Positions 34,540-41,830 of a stretch of 43,738 bases of DNA are shown here, piece after piece. Every line of letters begins with the position of its first letter. The stretch's first letter is position 1. Made by a program: the position numbers and the translations under genes. The notes beneath the pieces were generated by a model. The model did not search any database and was not told where the DNA came from. It saw nothing but the letters and a program-made list of their open reading frames with translations. Source of the stretch: Syntrophaceae bacterium. GTDB lineage: Bacteria; Desulfobacterota; BSN033; UBA1163. The stretch lies in NCBI GenBank assembly GCA_013388645.1, contig JACAEV010000139.1, positions 1-43,738 of the forward strand, written 5' to 3'.

Positions 34540-35493
34540 ATGATGCATCCTTTTTCCAAGAAAGTGGTCATTAAAGATTCTACACTGAGAGAAGGGCTTG
34601 ATGTCCCCGGAGTCAATTTTTCCCTTGAGCAAAAATTAAAGATAGGCAGATGGTTAGATCAGGCCCAGATACCTGAAATGGAAGTGGTTGCACCGGGTCA
34701 CGTCTTAAGAGACTTGGAATTTGTGAAAAGGTGGAAACAGAAAAAGGCCAAAATAAAAACATCCGGTCTGATTTATGCCTATCACCCAAAATGCCGGGAA
34801 GAGATCGAGGAGGCCAGCAGGTACCTCGATCGATTTGATCTATTGATGTCTGTTTCGACCAAGAGGAAACCTTATGAGAAAGGCATGAAGGTGAGCCATC
34901 TTTTGGAAGTCCTGAGTTTTTCTTTACACCAACTTCCGGAGACAGGGGTGGGTTTTCCGAATTCGACACAAACGGACATCGATTTTTTATTAGAGATCAG
35001 TGAGAAATCTGTGAGAGGGGGCGCCCAGCGCATTACCATTTATGACACCAACGGAAAATCAAACCCTTTTGAAATCCACCAATTAATAAAACGATTAAAA
35101 GATCATCTCAGCATTCCTCTTTTTTTTCATGGACATAATGATCTGGGAATGGCAACTGCCAATTCTTTGGCAGCGATCGATGCGGGCGCAGAGGGCCTGG
35201 ATGTGACGGTGAATGGTTTAGGAGACCGGGCGGGGAATACCTCCCTTGAACAAATTGTTTTGAATTTGTATCTGAAGGGAATGGATACGGGCATCCCATT
35301 GCAAAGCCTAAAGCCACTTTCTCAGGGGATCGAGCGAGAAAGTGGCATTCAAGTTTCGAAGCTCGCCCCAATTGTGGGGGAATATATCTTCCATCATCAA
35401 TCCGTCGGACATTTAGAATGCCCTGAACTGTTCGAAGCCTTTGATCCCAACCTCATCGACTCGTCCAGGATATTGCACAAAAAAGAAGAATAA
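34540..35493 (+). CDS. DRE-TIM metallolyase, homocitrate/isopropylmalate-synthase-like
   Basis: A 317-residue TIM-barrel enzyme of the HMGL-like family. The name-giving motif is seen as KDSTLREG (12-19), the metal-binding HGHND at 197-201, and NGLGDRAGN at 225-233 as in NifV, LeuA and homocitrate synthases. These enzymes join acetyl-CoA to a 2-oxoacid, or cleave such products. It lacks the C-terminal regulatory domain of LeuA and is shorter than NifV, so it is unlikely to be feedback-controlled in the LeuA way. No nif or leu genes are near. It likely makes or breaks a carbon-carbon bond in the local pathway together with the PLP enzyme. Confidence 0.8.
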   Translation: MMHPFSKKVVIKDSTLREGLDVPGVNFSLEQKLKIGRWLDQAQIPEMEVVAPGHVLRDLEFVKRWKQKKAKIKTSGLIYAYHPKCREEIEEASRYLDRFDLLMSVSTKRKPYEKGMKVSHLLEVLSFSLHQLPETGVGFPNSTQTDIDFLLEISEKSVRGGAQRITIYDTNGKSNPFEIHQLIKRLKDHLSIPLFFHGHNDLGMATANSLAAIDAGAEGLDVTVNGLGDRAGNTSLEQIVLNLYLKGMDTGIPLQSLKPLSQGIERESGIQVSKLAPIVGEYIFHHQSVGHLECPELFEAFDPNLIDSSRILHKKEE

Positions 35494-35534
35494 CATTATA
35501 GTCATTAATATAATCCTCATGGAGGGAAAAGGAA

Positions 35535-37154
35535 TTGGGATTTTATTCTGATCTAAAAATGTATGGTCGTTTCATGTGGGGGTTAAGAGGGTTTCTAAAA
35601 CATACTCTGACTCTCGAAGAAGCCAAAGCGATTATTATGAAGCGGATGGAAGAAAGAGAAACCAACTTCCTCCGGATGGTGAGAAAAGGTATCTTCGGAT
35701 TTCCCAAAAGTCCCTATCTTCCTCTGATGAAGTTGGCACAATGCGAGATGGGTGATATCGAAAACATGGTAAAGGCCAAAGGGTTGGAAGGGACACTTCA
35801 TGCTCTGCGGGAAGCAGGCGTCTATGTCACCTTTGAAGAGTTTAAGGGGCGAGAGCCGATCATTCGAGATGGAAAGCTGTTCCCTGTCAAAGATCACGAT
35901 TTCGATAACCCCTATCTTCATTGCTACTACTATTCTAAATCAGGTGGAACAACGGGTGCCGGGACACGGGTGGCGACAGACCTGGATCACTTAAGTGACC
36001 AAACCCCACGTATGATGATTGCTTATGATGCCCATGGGGTCTTAGACTCGCCAACCGCTTTTTGGTATGGGATCCTCCCTGACCAAACAGGTATCAACAA
36101 TAACCTTCGTCACGCCCTTTCAGGTCGGGTTGCAAAAAAATGGTTCTCCCCCATCACCAAAGAAGACTAGCGGCCATCTCTGAAGAACCGCCTTGCTACT
36201 CAGTATATTGTTAAAATTTCGAATTGGGTGGGTGTCCCCATTCCGAAGCCTGAACCGGTACCCTTGAGTCAAGCCATTAAGATTGCCCGCTGGGCAGCAA
36301 AAACCCTTGAGACTAAAAACACCTGTCTCATCCGGACCCATGTCAGTTTAGCCGTACGAATTTGTATCGCTGCGAGAGAGGAAGGATTGAAATTAACAGG
36401 AGCAACTTTTATGGGGGGAGGGGAGCCCCCAACGCCTGCAAAAATTGCTCATATTACCCACATCGGTGCACGATGGATACCCACTTATTTCTTCACAGAA
36501 GTAGGAGCTGTTGGCATCGGTTGTGCTCAGCCATTCGACGAAAACGATCTTCACTTTTTCAAGGATGCTTTTGCCTTGATTCAATTGCCTTCTCCGGTTC
36601 CAGGTTCTAATATCGTTGTAGATGCTTTTTGCTTCACCACTTTACTTCCTTCGGCACCCAAAATCATGTTGAATGTGGCAATTGATGACTATGGCATGAT
36701 TGAGAGACGGACCTGCCACTGTCCTTTGGAGGGTTATGGGTTCACGGAACACTTGTGTCATGTTCGAAGTTTTCACAAGTTAACTGGGGAGGGGGTGACT
36801 TTAGTCGGAAGCGAGATGCTTCATATTCTTGAAGAAGTCCTTCCGGCCCGATTCGGTGGAAGTCCTCTCAATTATCAACTTTTGGAAGAAGAGGATGAGC
36901 AAGGTTTTACACGGTTAAGTCTCTTAGTGAGCCCGAGCTTAGGTGCCATTGATGAGGAGGCTCTGATCAGTACAGTCATGGAAAGTCTGAAACAGAGCAG
37001 TGTCGCAGCTGACCTGGCACGGGCGATTTGGAATCAGGCCAAAATCTTAAGAGTGAAGCGAATGGAACCCCTCTGGACGCTCCGGGGCAAATTGATGCCC
37101 CTTCATTTAACAAAGGGTCAAAAACTCCCGATCGAGAAAGGAGAGAAAAAATGA
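35535..37154 (+). pseudogene. PaaK/LuxE-like adenylating enzyme, copy 2, interrupted by one in-frame TAG
   Basis: One continuous frame of 539 codons parallels copy 1 from end to end, with a single TAG at 36168-36170 (codon 212) in the middle. The part before it (35535-36170) carries KSGGTTGAGTRV, and the part after it (open from 36171; first later start at 36228) carries GGGEPPTPAKI, FFTEVGAVGIGC and the C-terminal domain. In copy 1 the same place reads D-I-K-P; here D-stop-R-P. There is no frame change and no other defect, so the mutation is recent or the stop is read through. The 5' third is nearly identical in DNA to copy 1. Start is TTG at 35535 after AAAAGGAA. The end overlaps the next gene as ATGA. 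Confidence 0.75.
36168..36170 (+). other. In-frame amber codon within copy 2 of the adenylating enzyme
   Basis: TAG at codon 212, surrounded by well-conserved coding sequence in the same frame on both sides. TAG also ends several normal genes here (hdrC, flxD, the last phosphodiesterase), so it is a standard stop in this genome. Confidence 0.8.
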
Positions 37155-38188
37155 TGTTCCATCTTCGGAAAGGTTTTTTTTGCTTTCTTTTGGTGTTGAG
37201 TTTAATTTTACCAAGCCATATCGTTTTCGCCCGTGAAAAAACCTCATCAGAACCTGTCAGGTTGAAAGTACTTCTACTACCATTTCTCTCCTATGCCCCA
37301 TTCTTTATTGCCCAGGAAGAAGGATTCTTTGCTGAGCAACAGCTTCAAATCGAATTTGTCCAGATGAGCAGTTCTGCCGCCGCTATTCCTCCCCTGGCCC
37401 AGGGAGACTTGGATATTGTTGCCGGAACCCTCCGGATCAGCACCCTCAATGCCATTATTCGTGAAGGGAAGATTAAATTTGTCTCTGATAAAGGACACAT
37501 TGGAGCAGGAGGTTGTACTTACTATGGTATTATCGCAAGACAAGCTTTGGTTGAAGCTGGGGATTTGAAAAATCCTTCTCAGCTAAAAGGGAAAAAAATT
37601 TGTCTCGCTTCAGGGTTTGCAACTTCAGAAGGTTATTTCGTAGAGAAACTGCTCAACCGGGGAGGGGTGAAACTGAATGAAGTGGAGATTCAAGAACATA
37701 TTCCTTTCACGGCCGAGCTGGAGGCTTTTAAAAAAGGGACAATCGATCTCACCGTTGGAGGGGAACCCAAGCTGACTCGAATGGTGGAGTCTAAACATGG
37801 GGTTCTCTGGATGCCCGTACAGGAAATCGTCCCGGATTTTCAATTTGATGTCATAGCCTATGGCCCTTCGATTCTTCAAAAAAATCGTGAGGCCGGGAGA
37901 CGATTCATCGTCGCTTATTTAAAGGCAGTTAGGCAATACCATCAAGGGAAGAGCGGAAGAAATTTAGGCATTCTGAGAAAGTATACAAACTTGGACACTG
38001 AATTTCTGAAGAAAATTTGCTGGCCTTCAATACGCATTGACGGTAGCATCAACGCGAAGAGCGTCCTCGATTTTCAAGATTGGTCTATCAAAAAGGGACT
38101 GCTTGACAGACCAGCAACTGAAAATCAGTTCTGGGACCCCAGTTTCATTGAAGATGCGAACAAGATACTGAGCTCCGTATCGAAATAA
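37151..38188 (+). CDS. ABC transporter substrate-binding protein, NMT1/SsuA-like
   Basis: A 345-residue exported binding protein. The N-terminus has a basic start and a hydrophobic core (FFCFLLVLSLILPSHIVFA) with likely cleavage after AFA-type residues near position 27. There is no lipobox cysteine. The mature part follows the NMT1/SsuA/TauA pattern: LLPFLSYAPFFIAQEEGFFA, then GDLDIVAG, then LKGKKICLASGFATSEGY. Such proteins capture sulfonates, nitrate, taurine, pyrimidines or aromatic acids for uptake; the ligand is not readable. The start ATG at 37151 overlaps the adenylating-enzyme stop and has AAAGGAGAG upstream. The ABC ATPase and permease follow after a methyltransferase and a remnant second binding protein. 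Confidence 0.85.
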   Translation: MMFHLRKGFFCFLLVLSLILPSHIVFAREKTSSEPVRLKVLLLPFLSYAPFFIAQEEGFFAEQQLQIEFVQMSSSAAAIPPLAQGDLDIVAGTLRISTLNAIIREGKIKFVSDKGHIGAGGCTYYGIIARQALVEAGDLKNPSQLKGKKICLASGFATSEGYFVEKLLNRGGVKLNEVEIQEHIPFTAELEAFKKGTIDLTVGGEPKLTRMVESKHGVLWMPVQEIVPDFQFDVIAYGPSILQKNREAGRRFIVAYLKAVRQYHQGKSGRNLGILRKYTNLDTEFLKKICWPSIRIDGSINAKSVLDFQDWSIKKGLLDRPATENQFWDPSFIEDANKILSSVSK

Positions 38189-38219
38189 AAAAACACCCCA
38201 TCCTTTCGGCAAGGGATGA

Positions 38220-38948
38220 TTGAAAGGGACGTATGGGAAGAAAGTGTCGGAGTATCAAACAATGTCGGACTTTGATATCTTATCGAAAGAATATAATTTT
38301 TTCACGCAGACACTCGGACAGGTGGTTTATGAAGAGACATTGAATTTTCTTCCGCACTCGACTCAGCTGGCTCTGGATGCTGGATGTGGTGGAGGACTCC
38401 TTTCCCTGAAGTTGGCGGACCATGTCGATCACGTGATCGGGTTAGATTTATCTGGATCGATGATTGCATTGGCCAAGGAGCATCAAATCCAGATGGGCAA
38501 AAAGAATATCCATTTTTTAAAAGCCGATCTTGAAAATCTTCCTTTCCTAAGGGAAACTTTCGACTTCGTAGTCAGTAAGGCGACGCTTCACCATACCCGG
38601 TTGGAGGTCACCTTGCCCGGTCTTCGACAACTGGTCAGGCCAGGAGGGAGAATGGTAGTTTTTGACCAGATCACCTCAACCCCTCACTTGGATAAATATC
38701 CAATATGGCATATGATCAGATCACTCAAAAAAGCCACCTCTATTCTTCGTTCTCATGGATTTCGCACCATGTGGCGTATTCTCTCATTTCAGCTAAGTCC
38801 TCAATGGATTCGACATGTATGTAAACATAAGCTTTTAACAGGAGACTCTTTTGAAAATATCTATTCTCGATTTCTTCCAGGGTGCAGGTTTAAAAGATAC
38901 CCCTGGAGAATGATCGCCTTTTGGGAAGCTCCGGTAATAAGCAAATAA
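38220..38948 (+). CDS. Class I SAM-dependent methyltransferase
   Basis: A protein of up to 242 residues with the SAM-binding motif LALDAGCGGGLLSLKLA (around 50-66), the acidic motif VIGLDLSGSMI, and VSKATLHHTRLE plus LVRPGGRMVVFD as in UbiE/Methyltransf_11 enzymes. It methylates a small molecule, unknown here. The frame opens with a TTG at 38220; a GTG at 38244 or the ATG at 38262 are equally possible starts, since no Shine-Dalgarno is decisive. It is inserted between the binding protein and the ABC ATPase/permease genes, which suggests that it serves the same compound, or that this locus was rearranged. Confidence 0.82.
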   Translation: MKGTYGKKVSEYQTMSDFDILSKEYNFFTQTLGQVVYEETLNFLPHSTQLALDAGCGGGLLSLKLADHVDHVIGLDLSGSMIALAKEHQIQMGKKNIHFLKADLENLPFLRETFDFVVSKATLHHTRLEVTLPGLRQLVRPGGRMVVFDQITSTPHLDKYPIWHMIRSLKKATSILRSHGFRTMWRILSFQLSPQWIRHVCKHKLLTGDSFENIYSRFLPGCRFKRYPWRMIAFWEAPVISK

Positions 38949-39340
38949 GTCGGCCTGCTTTTCATGACCATGGTCAGATGAATATTGAGAGCATCGTTGA
39001 CTATCAGTCGTGGGGCCTGCAAAAGGAGAGCTTTGAAAAAATCAAAAAGTAGAATCGAGAGACCTCATTCCAAAATTTACGAATGCGGTCATTTCATGTA
39101 TGGATGATGATCGGCGATACTGAAAATGAATGAATTTCAGGACATTGGAGAGGAGGGCCATACATTTAAAAAGATATCCGCTCGAACGTTTTTCCATCAG
39201 TCCTCTCCCTTCTCGGGAATTTAAGAACTTTTTCAGAGATCTCAAAAGGATTTCTTAATAAGGTGGTTCCCCCATGCCAGTTCTGGGAACCAGGTTTCAT
39301 CGAATATGCCAACAAGGTTTTAGGTGGATCAAAGAGATGA
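38949..39340 (+). pseudogene. Remnant of a second NMT1/SsuA-like binding protein, split by an insertion
   Basis: Two pieces match the C-terminus of the intact binding protein at 37151-38188. The first (to 39027) reads HGQMNIESIVDYQSWGLQK, parallel to DGSINAKSVLDFQDWSIKK. The second (39245-39340) reads KGFLNKVVPPCQFWEPGFIE then YANKVLGGSKR, parallel to KGLLDRPATENQFWDPSFIE then DANKILSS. The two would be adjacent in an intact gene; ~215 unrelated bases lie between. Joining them also needs one more A. The rest of the gene (N-terminal ~80%) is missing. Its TGA overlaps the ATPase start as ATGA, showing that the ABC operon once had its own binding protein here. Confidence 0.72.
39028..39242. mobile_element. 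MITE-like insertion with 8-base target duplication
   Basis: The ~215 bases that split the binding-protein remnant are flanked by the direct repeat CAAAAGGA (39020-39027 and 39243-39250). The element starts GAGCTTTGAAAAAAT, and its other end read in reverse is (A)GATCTCTGAAAAAGT, an imperfect inverted repeat matching at 12 of 15 positions. It carries no transposase; a 67-codon minus-strand frame inside (39042-39245) has no recognisable domain. This is the profile of a non-autonomous element (MITE) or a decayed IS end pair. No second copy is seen in the window. Confidence 0.6.
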
Positions 39341-40122
39341 ATTCAGTGAGTAATTTGGGACTGACGTGTCAAGGCCTCTGTAAAACTTATCAGACGAAGA
39401 ACGGCCTGATCTCCGCAATTAAGGACGTTAGCTTCTGTGTAAAAGAGCATGAATTTATCTGTATTGTTGGGCCCAGCGGGTGCGGCAAGACCACGCTCCT
39501 GAAACTCATTGCCGGACTTCTACACCCCACTTCGGGACAAATCTTTTTTAGTCAGGATCCGCAAGATGGTATTCCCAGAAGCGCTCTGGTCTTCCAGGAG
39601 CACGGCCTTTTCCCCTGGATGACCGTGCTGGATAACGTGGCTTTTGGGTTAGAGATGAGGGTGAAAGATAAAAAAGAACGGAGGGATCTTTCACGCCCCC
39701 TGATCGAAAAAATGGGTCTATTAGCATTCACCAACAATTATCCCCATGAACTCTCCATGGGAATGCGTCAACGGGTGGGAATTGCTCGTGCTTTTGTCTC
39801 CAAAGCTCAAATTCTGTTGATGGATGAACCGCTTGGCTCCCTGGATGCTCAGACCAAATTGATCCTCCAGGAGGAACTCCTAAAGATATGGAAAGAAGAC
39901 CAAAAGTGTGTCGTTTATATTACCCACGATATCGAAGAAGCCATCTTCTTAGGGGATCGCTTGCTGGTGATGACGGCCCGACCCGGACATATTCGGGAAG
40001 AAATAGTTATCCCTTTTGACCGCCCTCGTGATCTATCCATAAAAGAACTGACCGAATTTGCAAAAATGAAAGGCCATATCTGGAGGATTCTGGAGGAGGA
40101 GGTACGAAAAAGCTGTGGATGA
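39337..40122 (+). CDS. ABC transporter ATPase, nitrate/sulfonate/taurine type
   Basis: A 261-residue ATPase of the SsuB/TauB/NrtD group that powers uptake with the permease encoded next. Walker A is GPSGCGKT (45-52), the Q-loop Q87 in VFQEHGLFPW, the signature LSMGMRQRVGIARA (139-152), Walker B ILLMDEPLGSLD (D163-E164) and the switch H197 in THDIEEA. The signature has Met where Gly is usual (LSGGM), a mild change. The frame is open from 39274, but those first codons are the leftover binding-protein tail in another frame. The ATG at 39337 overlaps that gene stop and is the natural start. Confidence 0.92.
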   Translation: MNSVSNLGLTCQGLCKTYQTKNGLISAIKDVSFCVKEHEFICIVGPSGCGKTTLLKLIAGLLHPTSGQIFFSQDPQDGIPRSALVFQEHGLFPWMTVLDNVAFGLEMRVKDKKERRDLSRPLIEKMGLLAFTNNYPHELSMGMRQRVGIARAFVSKAQILLMDEPLGSLDAQTKLILQEELLKIWKEDQKCVVYITHDIEEAIFLGDRLLVMTARPGHIREEIVIPFDRPRDLSIKELTEFAKMKGHIWRILEEEVRKSCG

Positions 40123-40912
40123 CCTGACGGGAAAAAAACAACGCTTTCTTGGGTTGATGCGGGAGGGATGGTTCACGGTATTTATCATCCTTTTAATCGC
40201 CATCGCCTGGGAATGGGGAGTTTCTGTGGGCTGGGTGTCTTTCCTTTTCTTTCCGCCCCCCTCCGTTATTATTTCAACTTTTATTAAACTCATCGCCAAT
40301 CATAAACTGACGGATAATACAGGAATCACCTTGTGGCGTGTCTTTCTGGGTCTCATCTTAGGCGGAATACCTGGCCTCATCCTTGGGCTGATCTTGGGTT
40401 GGTCACATCGACTGTATCGTCTCGTCAACCCTTTGATTGCAGCCACTCATCCAATCCCTAAGATCGCTATACTTCCCTTAATTATGATCATCTTCGGAAT
40501 TGGTGAATCTTCGAAAGTGGTCGTGATTGCCTTGACAGCCTTCTTCCCTCTGCTCATCAATACGGCAGCAGGTGTTCAGCAGATCAATCCAATCCATTTT
40601 GAAGTCGCTAAAAATTATGGGGCCAACCTGACAAAAATATTTACACGTGTCATCTTTCCCGGGAGTTTACCACTGATCCTGACAGGTTTGCGTCTCTCTC
40701 TTAATCTCGCCCTTCTCGTCTCTATTGCCGTGGAGTTAGTATCAGCTCAGAAAGGTTTAGGAGCGATGATCTGGCTGGCATGGCAGACTCTCCGTACGGA
40801 GGAACTCTATGTCAGTCTGGTCATGACCGCCCTGCTGGGCGTCTTCTTCAATTTCTTTCTCCAGCGTATAGCCATCCATCTCGTCCCCTGGAAAACTGAG
40901 CAAAGAATTTAA
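40115..40912 (+). CDS. ABC transporter permease, nitrate/sulfonate/taurine type
   Basis: A 265-residue integral membrane protein of the SsuC/TauC group with about six helices (first at ~18-36). The EAA loop that docks to the ATPase is seen as VAKNYGANLTKIFTRVIFPG (~168-187), preceded by the PKIAILPLIMIIFGIG segment typical of the family. It starts with GTG at 40115, overlapping the ATPase stop by 8 bases, after a GGAGGAGGAGG stretch. It forms the importer with the ATPase and the binding protein at 37151. The transported compound is unknown. Confidence 0.92.
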   Translation: MDDLTGKKQRFLGLMREGWFTVFIILLIAIAWEWGVSVGWVSFLFFPPPSVIISTFIKLIANHKLTDNTGITLWRVFLGLILGGIPGLILGLILGWSHRLYRLVNPLIAATHPIPKIAILPLIMIIFGIGESSKVVVIALTAFFPLLINTAAGVQQINPIHFEVAKNYGANLTKIFTRVIFPGSLPLILTGLRLSLNLALLVSIAVELVSAQKGLGAMIWLAWQTLRTEELYVSLVMTALLGVFFNFFLQRIAIHLVPWKTEQRI

Positions 40913-40928
40913 TTAAGCAGTCCTTTCC

Positions 40929-40957
40929 TTGACTTGACTCCCGACCAATCTTATAAT
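40929..40957 (+). promoter_or_regulatory. Near-consensus sigma-70 promoter before the deacetylase gene
   Basis: TTGACT (40929-40934) and a perfect TATAAT (40952-40957) are separated by exactly 17 bases, 85 bases before the ATG at 41042. This suggests that the deacetylase and second phosphodiesterase form their own transcript, apart from the ABC genes. Confidence 0.65.
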
Positions 40958-41041
40958 TTCTTTCCATAAATCAACTAAATGGATGATGCGCATCAGATGT
41001 TGAAGGCATCCGACGATTAAATTGACCGGTTTTTATGAAAT

Positions 41042-41830
41042 ATGAGCATGATCTTACGCCTACCGATCTTAACCTTCCATGCTTTGGATGATCTTCCTTC
41101 TGTCACCTCATTTTCACCCGAGCTGTTTCGGTTTGGTTTATCCATGCTGCATGAGCACGGATATCGAACCATGAGCCTATTGGAAGCCGTTGAATGTTTG
41201 CGGATGAAAAAACCTTTCCCTGAAAAATCGTTTGTCATGACGTTTGATGATGGATACGAAACGGTTTACCAGGTGGCATTCCCGATATTGCAGAATTATG
41301 GTATGTGTGCGACTATTTTTCTTACGGTGGGAAAAAAGGGAAACCAGAAGATGGGAGAAAGGCTCCCCTCCCTTGAAGGCCATTCCATGCTAAACTGGCA
41401 TGAAATCCGGGAGATGAAACAGGTAGGGATGGAATTCGGTGCCCATACGCTGACCCACCCGGACCTCACTCGATTGCCCCGAGACCAAATGGAAGAGGAA
41501 GTCTCTGAATCAAAGAAAATTATTGAAAATATTTTAGGCGTTCCGGTCTTTTGCTTTGCTTATCCTTACGGCCGATATAATGAGCATGTCCGGGAATTCG
41601 TTCAACAACACTTCACCTGTGCTTCTTCGGATAGGCTGGGTTTTGTCACTCCCCACAGCACCCTTTATACCCTCGAACGGGTCGATGCTTACTATCTCCG
41701 ATCTGATCGGTTGTTTCGTTTGATGTTGACAAGATGGTTTTCCTGGTATATTTGGGCATGCAGTATTCCTCGCTGGATTCGGTGTAAGGTGAAAAACAAT
41801 TTTGAACTAAGGAGGAGTCACTTTGGATAA
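41042..41830 (+). CDS. Polysaccharide deacetylase family protein (NodB homology, CE4)
   Basis: A 262-residue protein with the NodB fold. The first motif is TFDDGYE (67-73, with the catalytic and metal Asp pair D69-D70). The second is HTLTH (H135, H139), the metal-binding histidines, followed by FAYPYGRYN (~172-180). These metal enzymes remove N-acetyl or similar groups from sugars. No signal peptide is seen, which fits a cytoplasmic sugar or small-molecule amide substrate. Active-site residues look complete. The Shine-Dalgarno sequence before the ATG is weak. Its end overlaps the start of the second phosphodiesterase by 8 bases, so the two are made together. Confidence 0.88.
   Translation: MSMILRLPILTFHALDDLPSVTSFSPELFRFGLSMLHEHGYRTMSLLEAVECLRMKKPFPEKSFVMTFDDGYETVYQVAFPILQNYGMCATIFLTVGKKGNQKMGERLPSLEGHSMLNWHEIREMKQVGMEFGAHTLTHPDLTRLPRDQMEEEVSESKKIIENILGVPVFCFAYPYGRYNEHVREFVQQHFTCASSDRLGFVTPHSTLYTLERVDAYYLRSDRLFRLMLTRWFSWYIWACSIPRWIRCKVKNNFELRRSHFG

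Noticed and set aside
36168-36170. Pyrrolysine insertion
   Set aside because: No pyl genes are seen in the window, and TAG ends hdrC, flxD and the last phosphodiesterase as a normal stop. Kept only as an untested alternative.
39042-39245. 67-residue gene on the minus strand inside the inserted element
   Set aside because: It has no recognisable domain and no Shine-Dalgarno sequence, and its limits follow the element ends. I treat it as chance.
39274-39336. Longer start for the ABC ATPase
   Set aside because: These codons overlap a better reading in another frame (QFWEPGFIEYANKVL), the tail of a lost binding protein, whose stop overlaps the ATG at 39337.
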